From assembly GCA_030760725.1 (NCBI GenBank), contig JASWHV010000011.1, positions 80,515,765-80,579,764 on the forward strand: a DNA stretch of 64,000 nt, written 5' to 3'. The notes beneath the pieces are model-generated. The model ran no database searches. It was given only the letters and a program-made list of their open reading frames with translations, and was not told where the DNA came from. Shown here in pieces: positions 23,728-35,592 of the stretch (within the stretch, counting starts at the first letter, position 1; every line of letters starts with the position of its first letter). Source of the stretch: Neostapfia colusana (Eukaryota > Streptophyta > Magnoliopsida > Poales > Poaceae). The position numbers and the translations under genes were made by a program.

Positions 23728-24515
23728 ATGGTGAGAGGAAACGCCGGCCGAAGGAACGTCCGTGACAACCAAGAGGATGGCCACGATGAAGTTCCTGTTA
23801 ACCCCGGAGCTGGTGAGAACAACCTGGAACGGTTGATGGCCATGCAGAATCAACTTATGCAAACCATGATCCAAACTTTAGGTTAGTTGCAGGCCAACAA
23901 CAACAACCCCGTTCCGGCACCACCGCCACCACCACCGCCGGCTCATAACAGACTGGGAGAGTTCATGAGGACTCGACCACCCACCTTTGCTCATGCTAAC
24001 GACCCCATGGAAGCCGACGACTGGTTGAAATCCATGGAGAAGAAGCTTTCCATAGTGCAGTGCAATGACCGAGAGAAGGTTCTTTTTGCATCGCACCAAC
24101 TCATGGGAGATGCCGTTGACTGGTGGGATGCCCTATGTAACGCTCATGTCGACCCGGAGATGATCACTTGGACTGAGTTCAAGGAGAGATTCCGCTCTCA
24201 TTACATCCCTGCTGGTGTAATGATGCTCAAGAGACAGGAGTTTGAAGATCTCCGCCAAGGACAGAGAAGCGTGAATGAGTATCTCAACAAGTTCACACAA
24301 CTGTCCCGGTATGCCCCCGAAGATGTCAACTCAGACCAGAGGAAGCAGTACCTGTTCATCAGAGGGTTGAACAATGAGATCCAGGTTCAGCTCCTCAACA
24401 ATGACTACGCGAGCTTCCAGAAGCTGGTTGACAAGGCTATAGTGGTGGAAAGCAAGATCCGAGAGATCGAGCGAGAGTGCAAGAGGAAGATGCCATATCA
24501 GCCCCAAGGGAGCAA
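23728..24515 (+). pseudogene. Family A gag, truncated by LTR insertion
   Basis: It starts at ATG 23728 (MVRGNAGRRN). An in-frame TAG stands at 23884, after residue 52. A proline-rich linker follows, then a gag core (DDWLKSMEKKL, VDWWDALC, FKERFRSHYIPAGV, YLNKFTQLSRYAPEDV). The frame is cut at 24515 by the start of the family T LTR, before any zinc knuckle. The gag core is clearly related to that of the family T element (35593). The right-hand part of the gene is not found anywhere in the window. Confidence 0.85.
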
Positions 24516-27500
24516 TGTAACACCCCAAAACCTGTTAAGAGGGGAATTTAAAAAATTTTGGACGTATTGCATGTGGTGCGGAAATTCAAATTCAAATTGG
24601 AATTCAAATTAAACTCAAAACAGAAAAGAAAAAGAAAAAGAAAAAGAAAAAAACAAACCTCCCCGGCCAGTGGGCCAAACCCCACCAGCCGGCCCACCTC
24701 ACCCCCGCCCCAGCCCGCAGCCGCGCACCCGCTTCCCTCTCACTGACATGCGGGGCCCACCTGTCATCCCAGACCTCCCGCTCGCGTCGACCCCGGATTC
24801 TTCCGCGCGCGCGATCGTAACCAACCTGGATTTCCGCATCACTCAGCCCGACTCTCGGTCCCAGAAGACTCAAACTCGATCTAAACAAACCCGCCGCCCT
24901 CCCCCGGCTATATAAACACCGGCATCTTCTCGATTTTCACCCACGATCAGCCGTTTTCCTTCCGGTGAGAACCCGAGTTTCTCCGGCCAATTTCGCTCGA
25001 TCTTTGCTCGGGGTTTCTGATCTAACGCGCTGATCTTGATCCACCGCCTCCGGGGAATCACGCAGGTGCAGAAAACTCGGTGGTTTGCGCTTCAAACACA
25101 GCGCCGACGAGCCGCGTGAATTCACCTCGGACCTCGTCGCCGACCGCCTTCCAGGACCTCCGAGCTCAAGAAAACCCCCGAGGTGAGATCCCCGACCTCC
25201 CCTCTACCGATCTATGCCATGAAATCCCAGTTTTAGGAAGAATTGATGAAGATCCGAAGTTTTCCGGCGAGATTGCCGCCTCCCGCCGCCGCGCGCCGCC
25301 GGGCAGCGCCGCCCGCGCTCGATCAGAGCGACGTGGCCACTTGTGCGCCGTCTATTTTAAATCGCACGGTAGAATTTAAATCCCCGCGTACCGGTTCGAC
25401 GTTATAATCTCAGCCGTCTGTTTTAAATCAGACGGTCCACGTCAGCCCCGCGTTATAAAGGCCGGGATTCTTACGCGCTACCCCCTGGGGATCTCGAAAA
25501 ATACGAGCTAGCCCCAGAAACTTCTGATCTAGCCCCTGGAACTTCAGAAATTCATGTAAATTCAATTAAAAATCAGTTTTAGCCCCTGGACTTAATAAAA
25601 ATTAGGAAAACCCCTCTCTTATGTGTAGATAGACCCCTGGAAATTTATGAAATAATATAATAGACCCTGTAGTGGGGTGAGTTTACTTTTTAACCTTATA
25701 TAATATTAAATTTAGGAATTTGAATATGTAATTAAGATTTAAATTTAAAAGGGTGAGGCACACACATTGTAAATTCAAGTTTAAACTCCACTAACAATTG
25801 GAAAACTTTAGAATGAGCTAAAAATAAATTTTAGGCTGAAATGAAATCTGTTTGGATGTGTTCATGTTTATTTGATCTAGAAACACATTTTAGGCTAGGA
25901 AATAATTCTGAAAATTTGTAAAATAAATGTAAAATAGTTCACATCAGAGGAGAAGTTCAAAAATATATTATTTACTATTTTAGATCAGAACCTATTCTGT
26001 TTAGATGATGTGTCTAACTATTTTCATAATAAAGTTCACAATTAGGTATAGAAAATAAATCTTAAAATATAGTAAAATAGGTATGCATAACTAGAAAATG
26101 ATAAATGAAATCTCCAAAACCCAAAGATTTAAGTTTAGGATTTGGTAGAAGATCTGAAAACCCATTTGGAGTAGGAAAATACCTTCCATGCATACTTGGT
26201 AGCTAAGATGTGTATTAATTGAATATAAGAAATTTGTTTAAATTGGAAATTCATATATAGTGTACAAATATAAATCTGAATACAAAAGTTAGAAATCATA
26301 TGCACATGTTTAAAAGTGCATGTAAGCCCAAAATCAACACACATAGAGTAACCACAACACATAGAAATGTGAATGACTTTCATAAATGAATGTGTGGTTT
26401 GTATGAAGTGAAAGTGTGAACTATGTCTTATAGATTGTTGTTTTCTTTTTCTATGTGTGATGGTATGAGTAGAACCTGCTCCAGAGCAAGTTCTTCCTTT
26501 CCAAGATCAGGACTATCCATTCCCAGAGCAGCAGGAAGAAGGCAAGTTTCCTTGACCACTTTGATCCTATGCTAGGATGTGTAGATAGAATTATTTGCAT
26601 TGTCAATTGAAATATGAAATCCATGCTAGGAAGTTTCCCTAGAATTGCATTACCTTGTTTTCCTTGTAGCTTGGGTTTGGATTTGCTTTATTATATCATT
26701 CATTCATATTACTTATGCTTAGCCATGCTTAGAATGGGATAAGTGGGATATGATATCATCAATTTATTTACCTTACTCTGGAATGAGACATTATGAGTTA
26801 TGTAGAGGTAGGGATCGAGGCAAGTTGGATGTTTTGGTTGGTGCTGGGTGCACGAGACTCGGGTTTGTGTTTAGTACTTGCCTGGATCCTAAGGACCGGT
26901 TCATGGAGCATGTAACCTGGCTTTACCGTGCCAACCACATGCTGAGATGGGGCAGCTTGGCCAATTAATTAGGTGTATCCCAGCGTAGTATGGGTGTGTT
27001 GGATGGTGCGGGGAATAGGTGTCAGCTGGACTACCATATGAACCGCAAGGCTCAAGAGGGGGCCACTGCAGCGGGGTTGGAGCCTCTTGTATGCTGTTAG
27101 GGGTGAAACCTTAGTGGGCCCACGCTCGTGGGGAATCCCTTTGTAAAGGCTTCGTAGTGATCTCCTGGCTACACACCTGGGAAGTGTGAATGTGGTCCGT
27201 AGCCACTAGCATAATGGAGGTTCTTTTAGTCCACCCGGCAACAGGGGATGAAATCACTACATGTGGGTACAGTGGTGCAAACTCTGCAGAGTCAAAACTG
27301 TCATGGCAGTCATGCTCACGGTCAAGAGCGGCTTGGACTTATTCATGATTAGAGGATGGATGGCTTTGGAAGTTGAGTATGTTAAGCGGGGAGCTTAACA
27401 TTGGAAATGATGTTATGGTTATTTGATTATGATGATGGGTTGGGAGATTGGGGCCATTTCATCTATGTAGTAATGTAGGTGCTTAATAAGCTAAGGTGAT

Positions 27501-27944
27501 AGGTATTAATTGTGTAGTGCTTTAACCATGAGTTCAACCTCTCCTTGTTCTAGCCATGCATGACATAACTTTCCCACACTTGTTGAGTACCATCGGTACT
27601 CAACATTGCATATTTGTTGGTTTATATTGCTGCTCAGGTCAAGAAAATGATGTGGTGTTTAATGATCAAGACTTCGGACCCAAAGAAGGATTCTAGGTTC
27701 ATGGAGTCCCCCGGGCAACGCCTGTGACAGGGCCCACAAGAATAATATTTCCGCTGCTATTTTATTTACATATTATGAACTTATTATCATCCATCGAGAC
27801 GTATGCTATGTAAGACTTATTTATATTCGACACCTGGCTTGTAATAAATGATACTTCACTATTTGTCATCACATGTATGAGAAAATGATCCTGGCATACA
27901 TGTGATATTCACTCGGTTGTTCTTCGGAGAAACCGGGTGTGACA
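24516..27944 (+). repeat. Family T LTR, complete (3,429 bp)
   Basis: It starts TGTAACACCCC inside the family A gag and ends GGGTGTGACA directly before a PBS. It contains an (AAAAG)n run near 24625-24650, a TATA box TATATAAA at 24909-24916, a splice-site-like GAGGTGAGATCC near 25180, phased AGCCCCTGG words (25500-25660), the conserved block with palindromes (27281-27320) and the GAGTACC/GGTACTC hairpin (~27586-27602). The 5' flank is AGCAA; no matching TSD was found on the right, so the element was rearranged. Confidence 0.9.
24909..24916 (+). promoter_or_regulatory. TATA box of family T LTR
   Basis: TATATAAA in GGCTATATAAACACCGGC, about 400 bp into the LTR. The same context recurs at 46936-46943 and, with changes, on the minus strand near 31276-31284. 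It implies a very long R-U5 of about 3 kb. Confidence 0.7.
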
Positions 27945-27948
27945 GAAG

Positions 27949-27961
27949 TGGTATCAGAGCC
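27949..27961 (+). promoter_or_regulatory. Primer binding site after the first tandem LTR
   Basis: TGGTATCAGAGCC, 4 bp after the LTR end. Only ~31 bp of internal sequence (to ~27975) survive before the sequence jumps into the interior of a second LTR at the equivalent of 25061. Confidence 0.85.
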
Positions 27962-27975
27962 AGGTTGCCCATAGG

Positions 27976-30900
27976 AATCTCGCAGGTGCAGAAAACTCGG
28001 TGGTTTGCGCTTCAAACACAGCGCCGACGAGCATCGCCGTGAATTCACCTCGGACCTCATCGCCGACCGCCTTCCAGGACCTCCGAGCTCAAGAAAAACC
28101 CCGAGGTGAGATCCCCGACCTCCCCTCTACCGATCTATGCCATGAAATCCCAGTTTTAGGAAGAATTGACGAAGATCCGAAGTTTTCCAGCGAGATTGCC
28201 GCCTTCCGCCGCCGCGCGCCGCCCGCGCTCGGTCAGAGCGACGTGGCCGTGTCACACCCGGTTTCTCCGAAGAACAACCGAGTGAATATCACATGTATGC
28301 CAGGATCATTTTCTCATACATGTGATGACAAATAGTGAAGCATCATTTATTACAATCCAGGTGTCGAATATAAATAAGTCTTACATAGCAAATGTCTCGA
28401 TGGACAATAATAAGTTCATCACAAGTAAATAAACTAGCAGCGGAATATTATTCTTGTGGGCTCCGTCACAGGCGTTGCCCGGGGGACTCCATGAACCTAG
28501 AAACCTTCTTCGGGTCCAAGGTCTTGATCAATATACACCACCTCATTATCTTGACCTGAGCAGCAATACAAACCAACAAATATGCAAGGTTAAGTACCGA
28601 TGGTACTCAGCAAGTGTGGGAAAGTTATGTCATGCATGGCTAGAACAAGGGGAGGTTGAACTCATGGTTAAAGCACTACGTAATTGATGCCTATCACCTT
28701 AGCTTATTAAGCACCTACATTACTACACAGGTGAAATAGTCCCAATCTCCAATCCCATCATCATAATCAAATAACCATAACATCATTTCCAATGTTAAGC
28801 TCCCCGCCTAACATTCACACCCTCTAAGACCATCATACTCTAATCATGAATAAGTCCAAGCCACTCTTGACCGTCAGCACGGCTGTCATGACAGTTTTAA
28901 CTCTGCAGAGTTTGCACCACTGTACTCATATGTAGTGATTTCATCCCCCGTTGCCGGGTGGACTAAAGGAACCTCCATTATGCCAGTGTCTACGAACCAC
29001 ATTCACACTTCCCAGGTGTGTAGCCAGGAGATCACTACGAAGCTTTTACAAAGGGATTCCCGACGAGCGTGGGCCCACTGAGGTTTCACCCCTAACAGCA
29101 TACAAGAGGCTCCAACCCCGCTGCAGTGGCCCCCTCTTGAGCCTTGCGGTTCATATGGTAGTCCAGCTGACACCTTTTCCCCGCACCATCCAACACACCC
29201 ATACTACGCCGGGGATACACCTAATTAATTGGTCAAGCTGCCCCATCTCAGCATGTGGTTGGCACGGTAAAGCCAGGTTACATGCTCCATGAACCAGTCC
29301 TTAGGATCCAGGCAAGTACTAAACACAAACCCGAGTCTCGTGCACCCAGCACCAACCAAAACATCCAACTTGCCTTGATCCCTACCTCTACATAACTCAC
29401 AATATCTCATTCAAGAGTATGGTAAAATAAACTGATGATCTCATATCCCAAATATCCCATTCTAAGCATGGCTAAGCATATGCATAATAATAAATGACAT
29501 GATAAAATGAATCCCAACCCAAGCTACAAGGAAACAAGGTAATGCAATTCTAGGGAAACATCCTAGCATGGGTTTCATATTTTTAATTGACAATGCAAAT
29601 AATTCTATCTACACATCCTAGTATAGGAACAAAGTGGTCAAGGACACTTGCCTTCTTCCTGCTGCTCTTGGAATGGGTAGTCCTGATCTTTGAAAGGAAA
29701 AACTTGCTCTGGAGTAGGTTCTACTCATACCATCACACATAGCAAAAGAAAACAACAATCCATAAGACATAGTTCACACTTCCACTTCATACAAACCACA
29801 CATTCACACTTATGAAAGCTATTCACATTTCTATGTGTTATGGTTACTCTATGGGTGTTGATTTTGGCTTAGATGTACTTTTAAACATGTGTAATGATTT
29901 CTACTTTTGTATTCATATTTATGTTTGCCTACTATATATATGAGTTTCCAAATTTAACTAAATTCCTTATATTCAATTGATACACCTTTTAGCTACCAAG
30001 TGTGCATGGAAGGCATTTTCCTACTCCCAATATGTCTTCAGACCTTCTACCTAACTAAAATCTTTGGATTTTGGAAATTTCATTTATCCATTTATAGTTA
30101 TGCATACCTATTTTGTTATATTTTTAGATTTATTTCCTATGCCTAAATGTGAACTTTATTATGAAAATAGTAAGACACCTCATCTAAACAGAATAGGTTT
30201 TGGGTCTAAAATATTAAATAATATATTTTTGAACTACTCCCCTGATTTAAACTATTTTACATTCATTTTACTAATTTTCAGAATTATTCTCTACTTAAAA
30301 TGTGTCCCTATAACTAATAAATGTGAATAATTAATTAGACAGATTCATTTCAGCCAAAAATCTATTTTTATCTCACTCCAAAGTTTTCCATGTACTAGGA
30401 AAGTTTTTAATTTGAATTGACAATATGTTTGTCCCATCTTTTAAATTTAAATACTAACCACATATTCAAATTTCTAAATTTAATATCAAATAAGGTTAAA
30501 AAGGTAAACTCACCCCACTACAGGGTCTATTATATTATTTTAAGAATTTCCAGGGGTCTAACTACACATAACAGAGGGGTTTTCCTAATTTTTGTTAAGT
30601 CCAGGGGCTAAAACTGATTTTTAAATGAATTTACATGATTTTCTGAAGTTCTAGGGGCTAGATCGGAAGTTTCCGGGGCTAGCTCTTATTTTCCGAGAAC
30701 TCCAGGGGGTAGCACGTAAGAATCCCGGCCTTTATAACGCGGGGCTGACGTGGACCGTCCGATTTAAAACAGACGGCTGAGATTATAACGTCGAACCGGT
30801 ACGTGGGGATTTAAATTCTACCGTGCGATTTAAAATAGACGGCGCACAAGCGGCTACGTCGCTCTGATCGAGCGCGGGCGGCGCTGCCCGGCGGCGCGCG

Positions 30901-33900
30901 GCAGCGGGAGGCGGCGATCTCGCCGGAGGGTTTCGGGTCTTCGTCAATTCTTTCTAAAACTGTGATTTTATGGCATAGATCGGTGGAGGGGAGGTCGGGG
31001 ATCTCACCTCGGGGGTTTTCTTGAGCTCGAAGGTCCTGGAAAGCGATCGGCGACGAGGTCCAAGGTGAATTCATGGCGAGCCTCGTCGCGCTGTGATTGA
31101 ACTGCAAACCACCGAGTTTTCTGCACCTGCGAGGTTCCCCGGAGGCGGTGGATCAAGGCCAGCGAGTTAGATCAGAATTCCCGAGCGTAGATCGAGCAGA
31201 ATTCGCCGGAGAAGCTCGGTTTCTCACCGGAGAGAAAAACGGCGGATCGTGGGGAAAAACGGGACGATGCCGGGGTTTTTATAGACGGGGGAGGGCGGCG
31301 TGTTAGTTTAGATCGAGTTGGAGTCCTCCGGAACCAGAATTCGGGCGGAAATCCTATCGATTAAGATCGCGCGCGCGCGGGGAAACAGTCCCGGGTTCGA
31401 ACGAGCGGAAGCTCGGGGATGACAGGTGGGTCCCGCCTGTCTGCGAGAGGTGCGCGGGCGCGCGGCTGCGGGCTGGCGTGGGGGTTGGGTGGGCCGGCTG
31501 GTGGGTTTCGGCCCACTGGCCGGGAAGGTTTTTTTCTTTTTCTTTTTCTTTTTCATTTCTGTTTTGAGTTTAATTTGAATTCCAGTTTGAATTTGAATTT
31601 TTGCAACACGTGCAACACGTCCAAAAATTTTTAAATTCCCCCCTTGACAGGATTTTGGGGTGTTACAGGCCGCTTGTGCACCGTCAATTTTAAATCGCAC
31701 GGTAGAATTGAAATCCCCGCGTACGTTTCGACGTTATAATTTGAGCCGTCTATTTTAAATCGGACGGTCCACGTCAGCCCCGCGTTATAAAGGCCGAGAT
31801 TCTTACGCGCTACCCCCTGGGGATCTCCGAAAATACGAGCTAGCCCCGGAAACTTCTGATCTAGCCCCTGGAACTTCAGAAATTCATGTAAATTCAATTA
31901 AAAATCAGTTTTAGCCCCTAGACTTAATAAAAATTAGCAAAACCCCTCTGTTATGCATAGTTAGGCCCCTGGAAATTCTTAAAATAATATAATAGACCCT
32001 GTAGTAGGGTGAGTTTACCTTTTTAACCCTATGTGATATTAAATTTAGGAATTTGAATATGTGATTAGTATTTAAAATTTAAAAGATGGGACAAACACAT
32101 TGTAAATTCAAATTTAAACTTTCCTAGCACTTGGAAAAACTTTGGAGTGAGATAAAAATAGATTTTTAGCTGAAATGAATCTGTCTAATTGATTGTTCAC
32201 ATTTATTAGTTCTAGGGATACATTTTTAGGCTAGGAAATAATTCTGAAAATTGGTAAAATAAATGTAAAATAGTTCACATCAGAGGAGAAGTTCAAAAAT
32301 ATATTATTTAATATTTTAGATCAGAACCTATTATGTTTAGATGAGGTGTCTTACTATTTTCCTAATAAAGTTCACATTTAGGCATAGGAAATAAATCTGG
32401 AAATATAGCAAGCTAAGTGTGAATAACTAGAAAATGATAAATGAAGTTTCCAAAATCCAAAGAATTTAGTTTAGGATTGGTAGAAGGTCTGAAAACCATT
32501 TGGAGTAGGAAAATACCTTCCATGCATACTTGGTAGCTAAGATGTGTATCAATTGAATATAAGGAATTTGTTTAAATTAGAAATTCATATATATTATGCA
32601 AACATAAATCTGAATACAAAAGTTAGAAATTATATGCACATGTTTAAAAGTGCATGTAAGCCCAAAATCAACACACATAGAGTAACCACAACACATAGAA
32701 TTGTGAATGACTTTCATAAATGTGAATGTGTGGTTTGTATGAAGTGAGAGTGTGAACTATGTCTTATGGATTGTTGTTTTCTTTTGCTATGTGTGATGGT
32801 ATGAGTAGAACCTGCTCCAGAGCAAGTTCTTCCTTTCCAAGATCAGGACTATCCATTCCCAGAGCAGCAGGAAGAAGGCAAGTGTCCTTGACCACTTTGT
32901 TCCTATACTAGAATGTGTAGATAGAATTATTTGCATTGTCAATTGAAATATGAAACCCATGCTAGGAAGTTTCCCTAGAATTGCATTACCTTGTTTTCCT
33001 TGTAGCTTGGGATGGGATTTTATTTTATTATGTCATTCATTCATATTACTTGTGCTTAGCCATGCTTAGAATAGGATAATTGGGATATGAGATCATCAGT
33101 TTATTTACCATACTCTTGAATGAGATGTTATGAATTATGTAGAGGTAGGGATGAAGACAAGTTGGATGATTTGGTTGGTGCTGGGTGCACGAGACTCGGG
33201 TTTGTGTTTAGTACTTGCCTGGATCCTAAGGACCGGTTCATGGAGCATGTAACCTGGCTTTACCGTGCAAACCACATGCTGAGATGGGGCAGCTTGGCCA
33301 ATTAATTAGGTGTATCCCCGGCGTAGTATGGGTGTGTTGGATGGTGCGGGGAGTAGGTGTCAGCTGGACTACCATATGAACCGCAAGGCTCAAGAGGGGG
33401 CCACTGCAGCGGGGTTGGAGCCTCTTGTATGCTGTTAGGGGTGAAACCTCAGTGGGCCCACGCTCGTCGGGAATCCCTTTGTAAAGGCTTCGTAGTGATC
33501 TCCTGGCTACACACCTGGGAAGTGTGAATGTGGTTCGTAGCCACTGGCATAATGGAGGTTCTTCTAGTCCACCCGGCAACGGGGGATGAAATCACTACAT
33601 GTGGGTACAGTGGTGCAAACTCTGCAGAGTCAAAACTGTCATGACAGCCGTGCTCACGGTCAAGAGCGGCTTGGACTTATTCATGAATAGAGGATGATTG
33701 GCTTTGGAAGTTGTGGATGTTAAGCGGGGAGCTTAACATTGGAAATGATGTTATGGTTATTTGATTATGATGATGGGATGGGAGATTGGGATCATTTCAC
33801 CTATGTAGTAATGTAGGTGCTTAATAAGCTAAGGTGGTAGGCAATAATTACGTAGTGCTTCAACCATGAGTTCAACATCTCCTTGTTCTAGCCATGCATG

Positions 33901-34282
33901 ACATAACTTTCCCACACTTGCTGAGTACCAACGGTACTCAACCTTGCATATTTGTTGGTTTATATTGCTGCTCAGGTCAAGAGAATGATGTGGTGTTTAA
34001 TGATCAAGACTTTGGACCCGAAGAAGGTTTCTAGGTTCATGGAGTCCCCCGGGCAACGCCTGTGACGGAGCCCACAAGAATAATATTTCCGTTGCCGTTT
34101 TAATTACATATTATGAACTTATTATCGTCCATCGAGACGTATGCTTTGTAAGACTTATTTATATTCGACACCTAGCTTGTAATAAATGATGCTTCACTAT
34201 TTGTCATCACATGTATGAGAAAATGATCCTGGCATACATGTGATATTCACTCGGTTGTTCTTCGGAGAAACCGGGTGTGACA
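27976..34282 (+). repeat. 5'-truncated family T LTR (5' LTR of the next element), interrupted
   Basis: It matches the complete LTR from internal position ~546 to the end. It is split by the solo LTR at 28250-31667, leaving 27976-28249 and 31668-34282. Its variants (for example TTATGCATAGTTAGGCCCC) are shared with the 3' LTR at 46541-49562 but not with the LTR at 24516. It is therefore the 5' LTR of the element that holds 34283-46540. Confidence 0.85.
28250..31667 (-). repeat. Family T solo LTR with perfect TSD
   Basis: A complete 3,418-bp LTR in reverse orientation: TGTCACACCC at 28250 and GGTGTTACA at 31667, with no PBS, PPT or internal sequence. It is flanked by GGCCG at 28245-28249 and again at 31668-31672. 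The TATA region lies near 31276 on the minus strand. It inserted into an older LTR of its own family and later lost its body by LTR-LTR recombination. Confidence 0.95.
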
Positions 34283-34286
34283 GAAG

Positions 34287-34299
34287 TGGTATCAGAGCC
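34287..34299 (+). promoter_or_regulatory. Primer binding site of the family T element
   Basis: TGGTATCAGAGCC, 4 bp after the LTR end at 34282, in the same setting as 27949. Confidence 0.9.
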
Positions 34300-34491
34300 A
34301 AGGTTGCCCGTAGGAACGTGGACCTAGGTAGAAATGGACGTAGTTAGGGACCCTATTTCCTTAAAAACTATTTTACAAAGGTGTGGGTTGAAAAGTGTTA
34401 TTTAATGGGCCACTTTATTCATCTTACCCCATTTTTTATTCAAACTAGGATTTTTGTTTAAAATCTTATCTAACTTAATTTTAAATGCTTT
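34300..34491 (+). other. Short leader between PBS and extra ORF
   Basis: An AT-rich, non-coding stretch of 192 bp. I see nothing further in it. Confidence 0.5.
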
Positions 34492-35271
34492 ATGTTTTAC
34501 ATGGTTCGCATGATCCGCACCGCTCGCAAGTCCACCGGAGGGAGAGTTCCCGTAGTTGCCCTTGCCCTGAAAGAGGAGAATCGTCCGGTGACGTATCTCT
34601 CCTACGGATTAGCTGTAGGAGGCTTGTTGCGCCGTCTTCGGTGCATGCTCCAAGCTGCCGGCAATACGGGCAAGCTAATCATACACTATAGCTCCACCAG
34701 GACCATCCGTGAGAAGAGGGGAGAATGGAGTTCAAAGATGAGGATTATCCACGAAAATCAGCTGCTTAATATCCACCGCTCTCCAGCTTGTCGAGCGACA
34801 CAGGTCGATGCGGAGAAGGATGTCACCTGAGAGGCAATCACCTGTTAGAGTCACATCTATCATCGTCAACTGGACAGGAGTGAGTACATGTATGTCCTCC
34901 AGCGCGAGAGTGGTACAACAGAGTACAAGTACCCGCCAGTGCAGCAGGGGACTTCCCATGAGCACATGGACTTGTGCTTGGAGCATGCTGCTATGCTCAG
35001 CACTCGACTGCAGGAGTGTCAGCAGGAGCTTCAGGATGTTCGTGACACCCTAAAGGAAACCGAGGCGTTGCTTCGAGCCTGCTTGAGGACAAGAGAAAGA
35101 GGAGATGGTAATGAACTGTGTGTCACCGTGAATGACACATGGACTCCTGACTCCCCAGATCGCCGGGCGATCAGGCGTCGTCGCACTTCTCCACCAGCAG
35201 CCTCCCCACCCAAAGCGGAGTCAGAAGGCAGCCGCAATAATGAGGAAGATCCCGAGGAGCCAGCTCAGTGA
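34492..35271 (+). pseudogene. Family T extra ORF (ORF0) with histone-H3-tail-like start and coiled coil
   Basis: One frame runs from 34492 to the stop at 35271 with two in-frame stops (TGA 34828, TAG 34846); the parts 34492-34827 and 34888-35271 are otherwise continuous. In-frame ATGs are at 34492, 34501 and 34510. The N-terminus reads MIRTARKSTGGRVPVVAL, which shares TARKSTGG with residues 6-13 of the histone H3 tail. A middle part follows (YLSYGLAVGGLLRRLRCML). The C-terminal half has EYMYVLQRESG, a coiled-coil stretch (LQECQQELQDVRDTLKETEA), an arginine run (RRAIRRRRTSPPAA) and an acidic tail. The position between leader and gag parallels the ORF at 13028-13990. Function is unknown. Confidence 0.75.
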
Positions 35272-35592
35272 TACGAGTAGTGTAGAGTCCTTCCCTTAGT
35301 TTAGTAGGATGTCGAGTAGTCGAGTCGTTGCCTTAGTTAATGGTGTGTTAATGCTTGGTGTGTGACGTGAGTTGTGGAAGCCATGGGCGTTTGTCCACAA
35401 CCTCGTCTTTAGGTTGTTTTGCTTTGGTGTGTGAACCCATATGAATTAAGAGTGCATTTATGTTCACGTAAGACAAGAAATCCTCAGAAAATATAAATGA
35501 AATAAGTTCTCAAAATCTTAAAGTTTAAGCAAGCAAAAACTGGTAAGTTAATACGTAATGCTTTAAAATTAACATCTTGTTAATCATGATAG
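35272..35592 (+). other. Spacer between ORF0 and gag
   Basis: About 320 bp without a frame of note: GTTTAGTAGGATGTCGAGTAG near 35300, AT-rich towards gag. I see no promoter or RNA element that I can support. Confidence 0.4.

Noticed and set aside
34492..34600. A true histone H3 gene fragment
   Set aside because: Similarity stops after ~11 residues. The rest of the ORF has no histone fold and continues as a retrotransposon ORF0.
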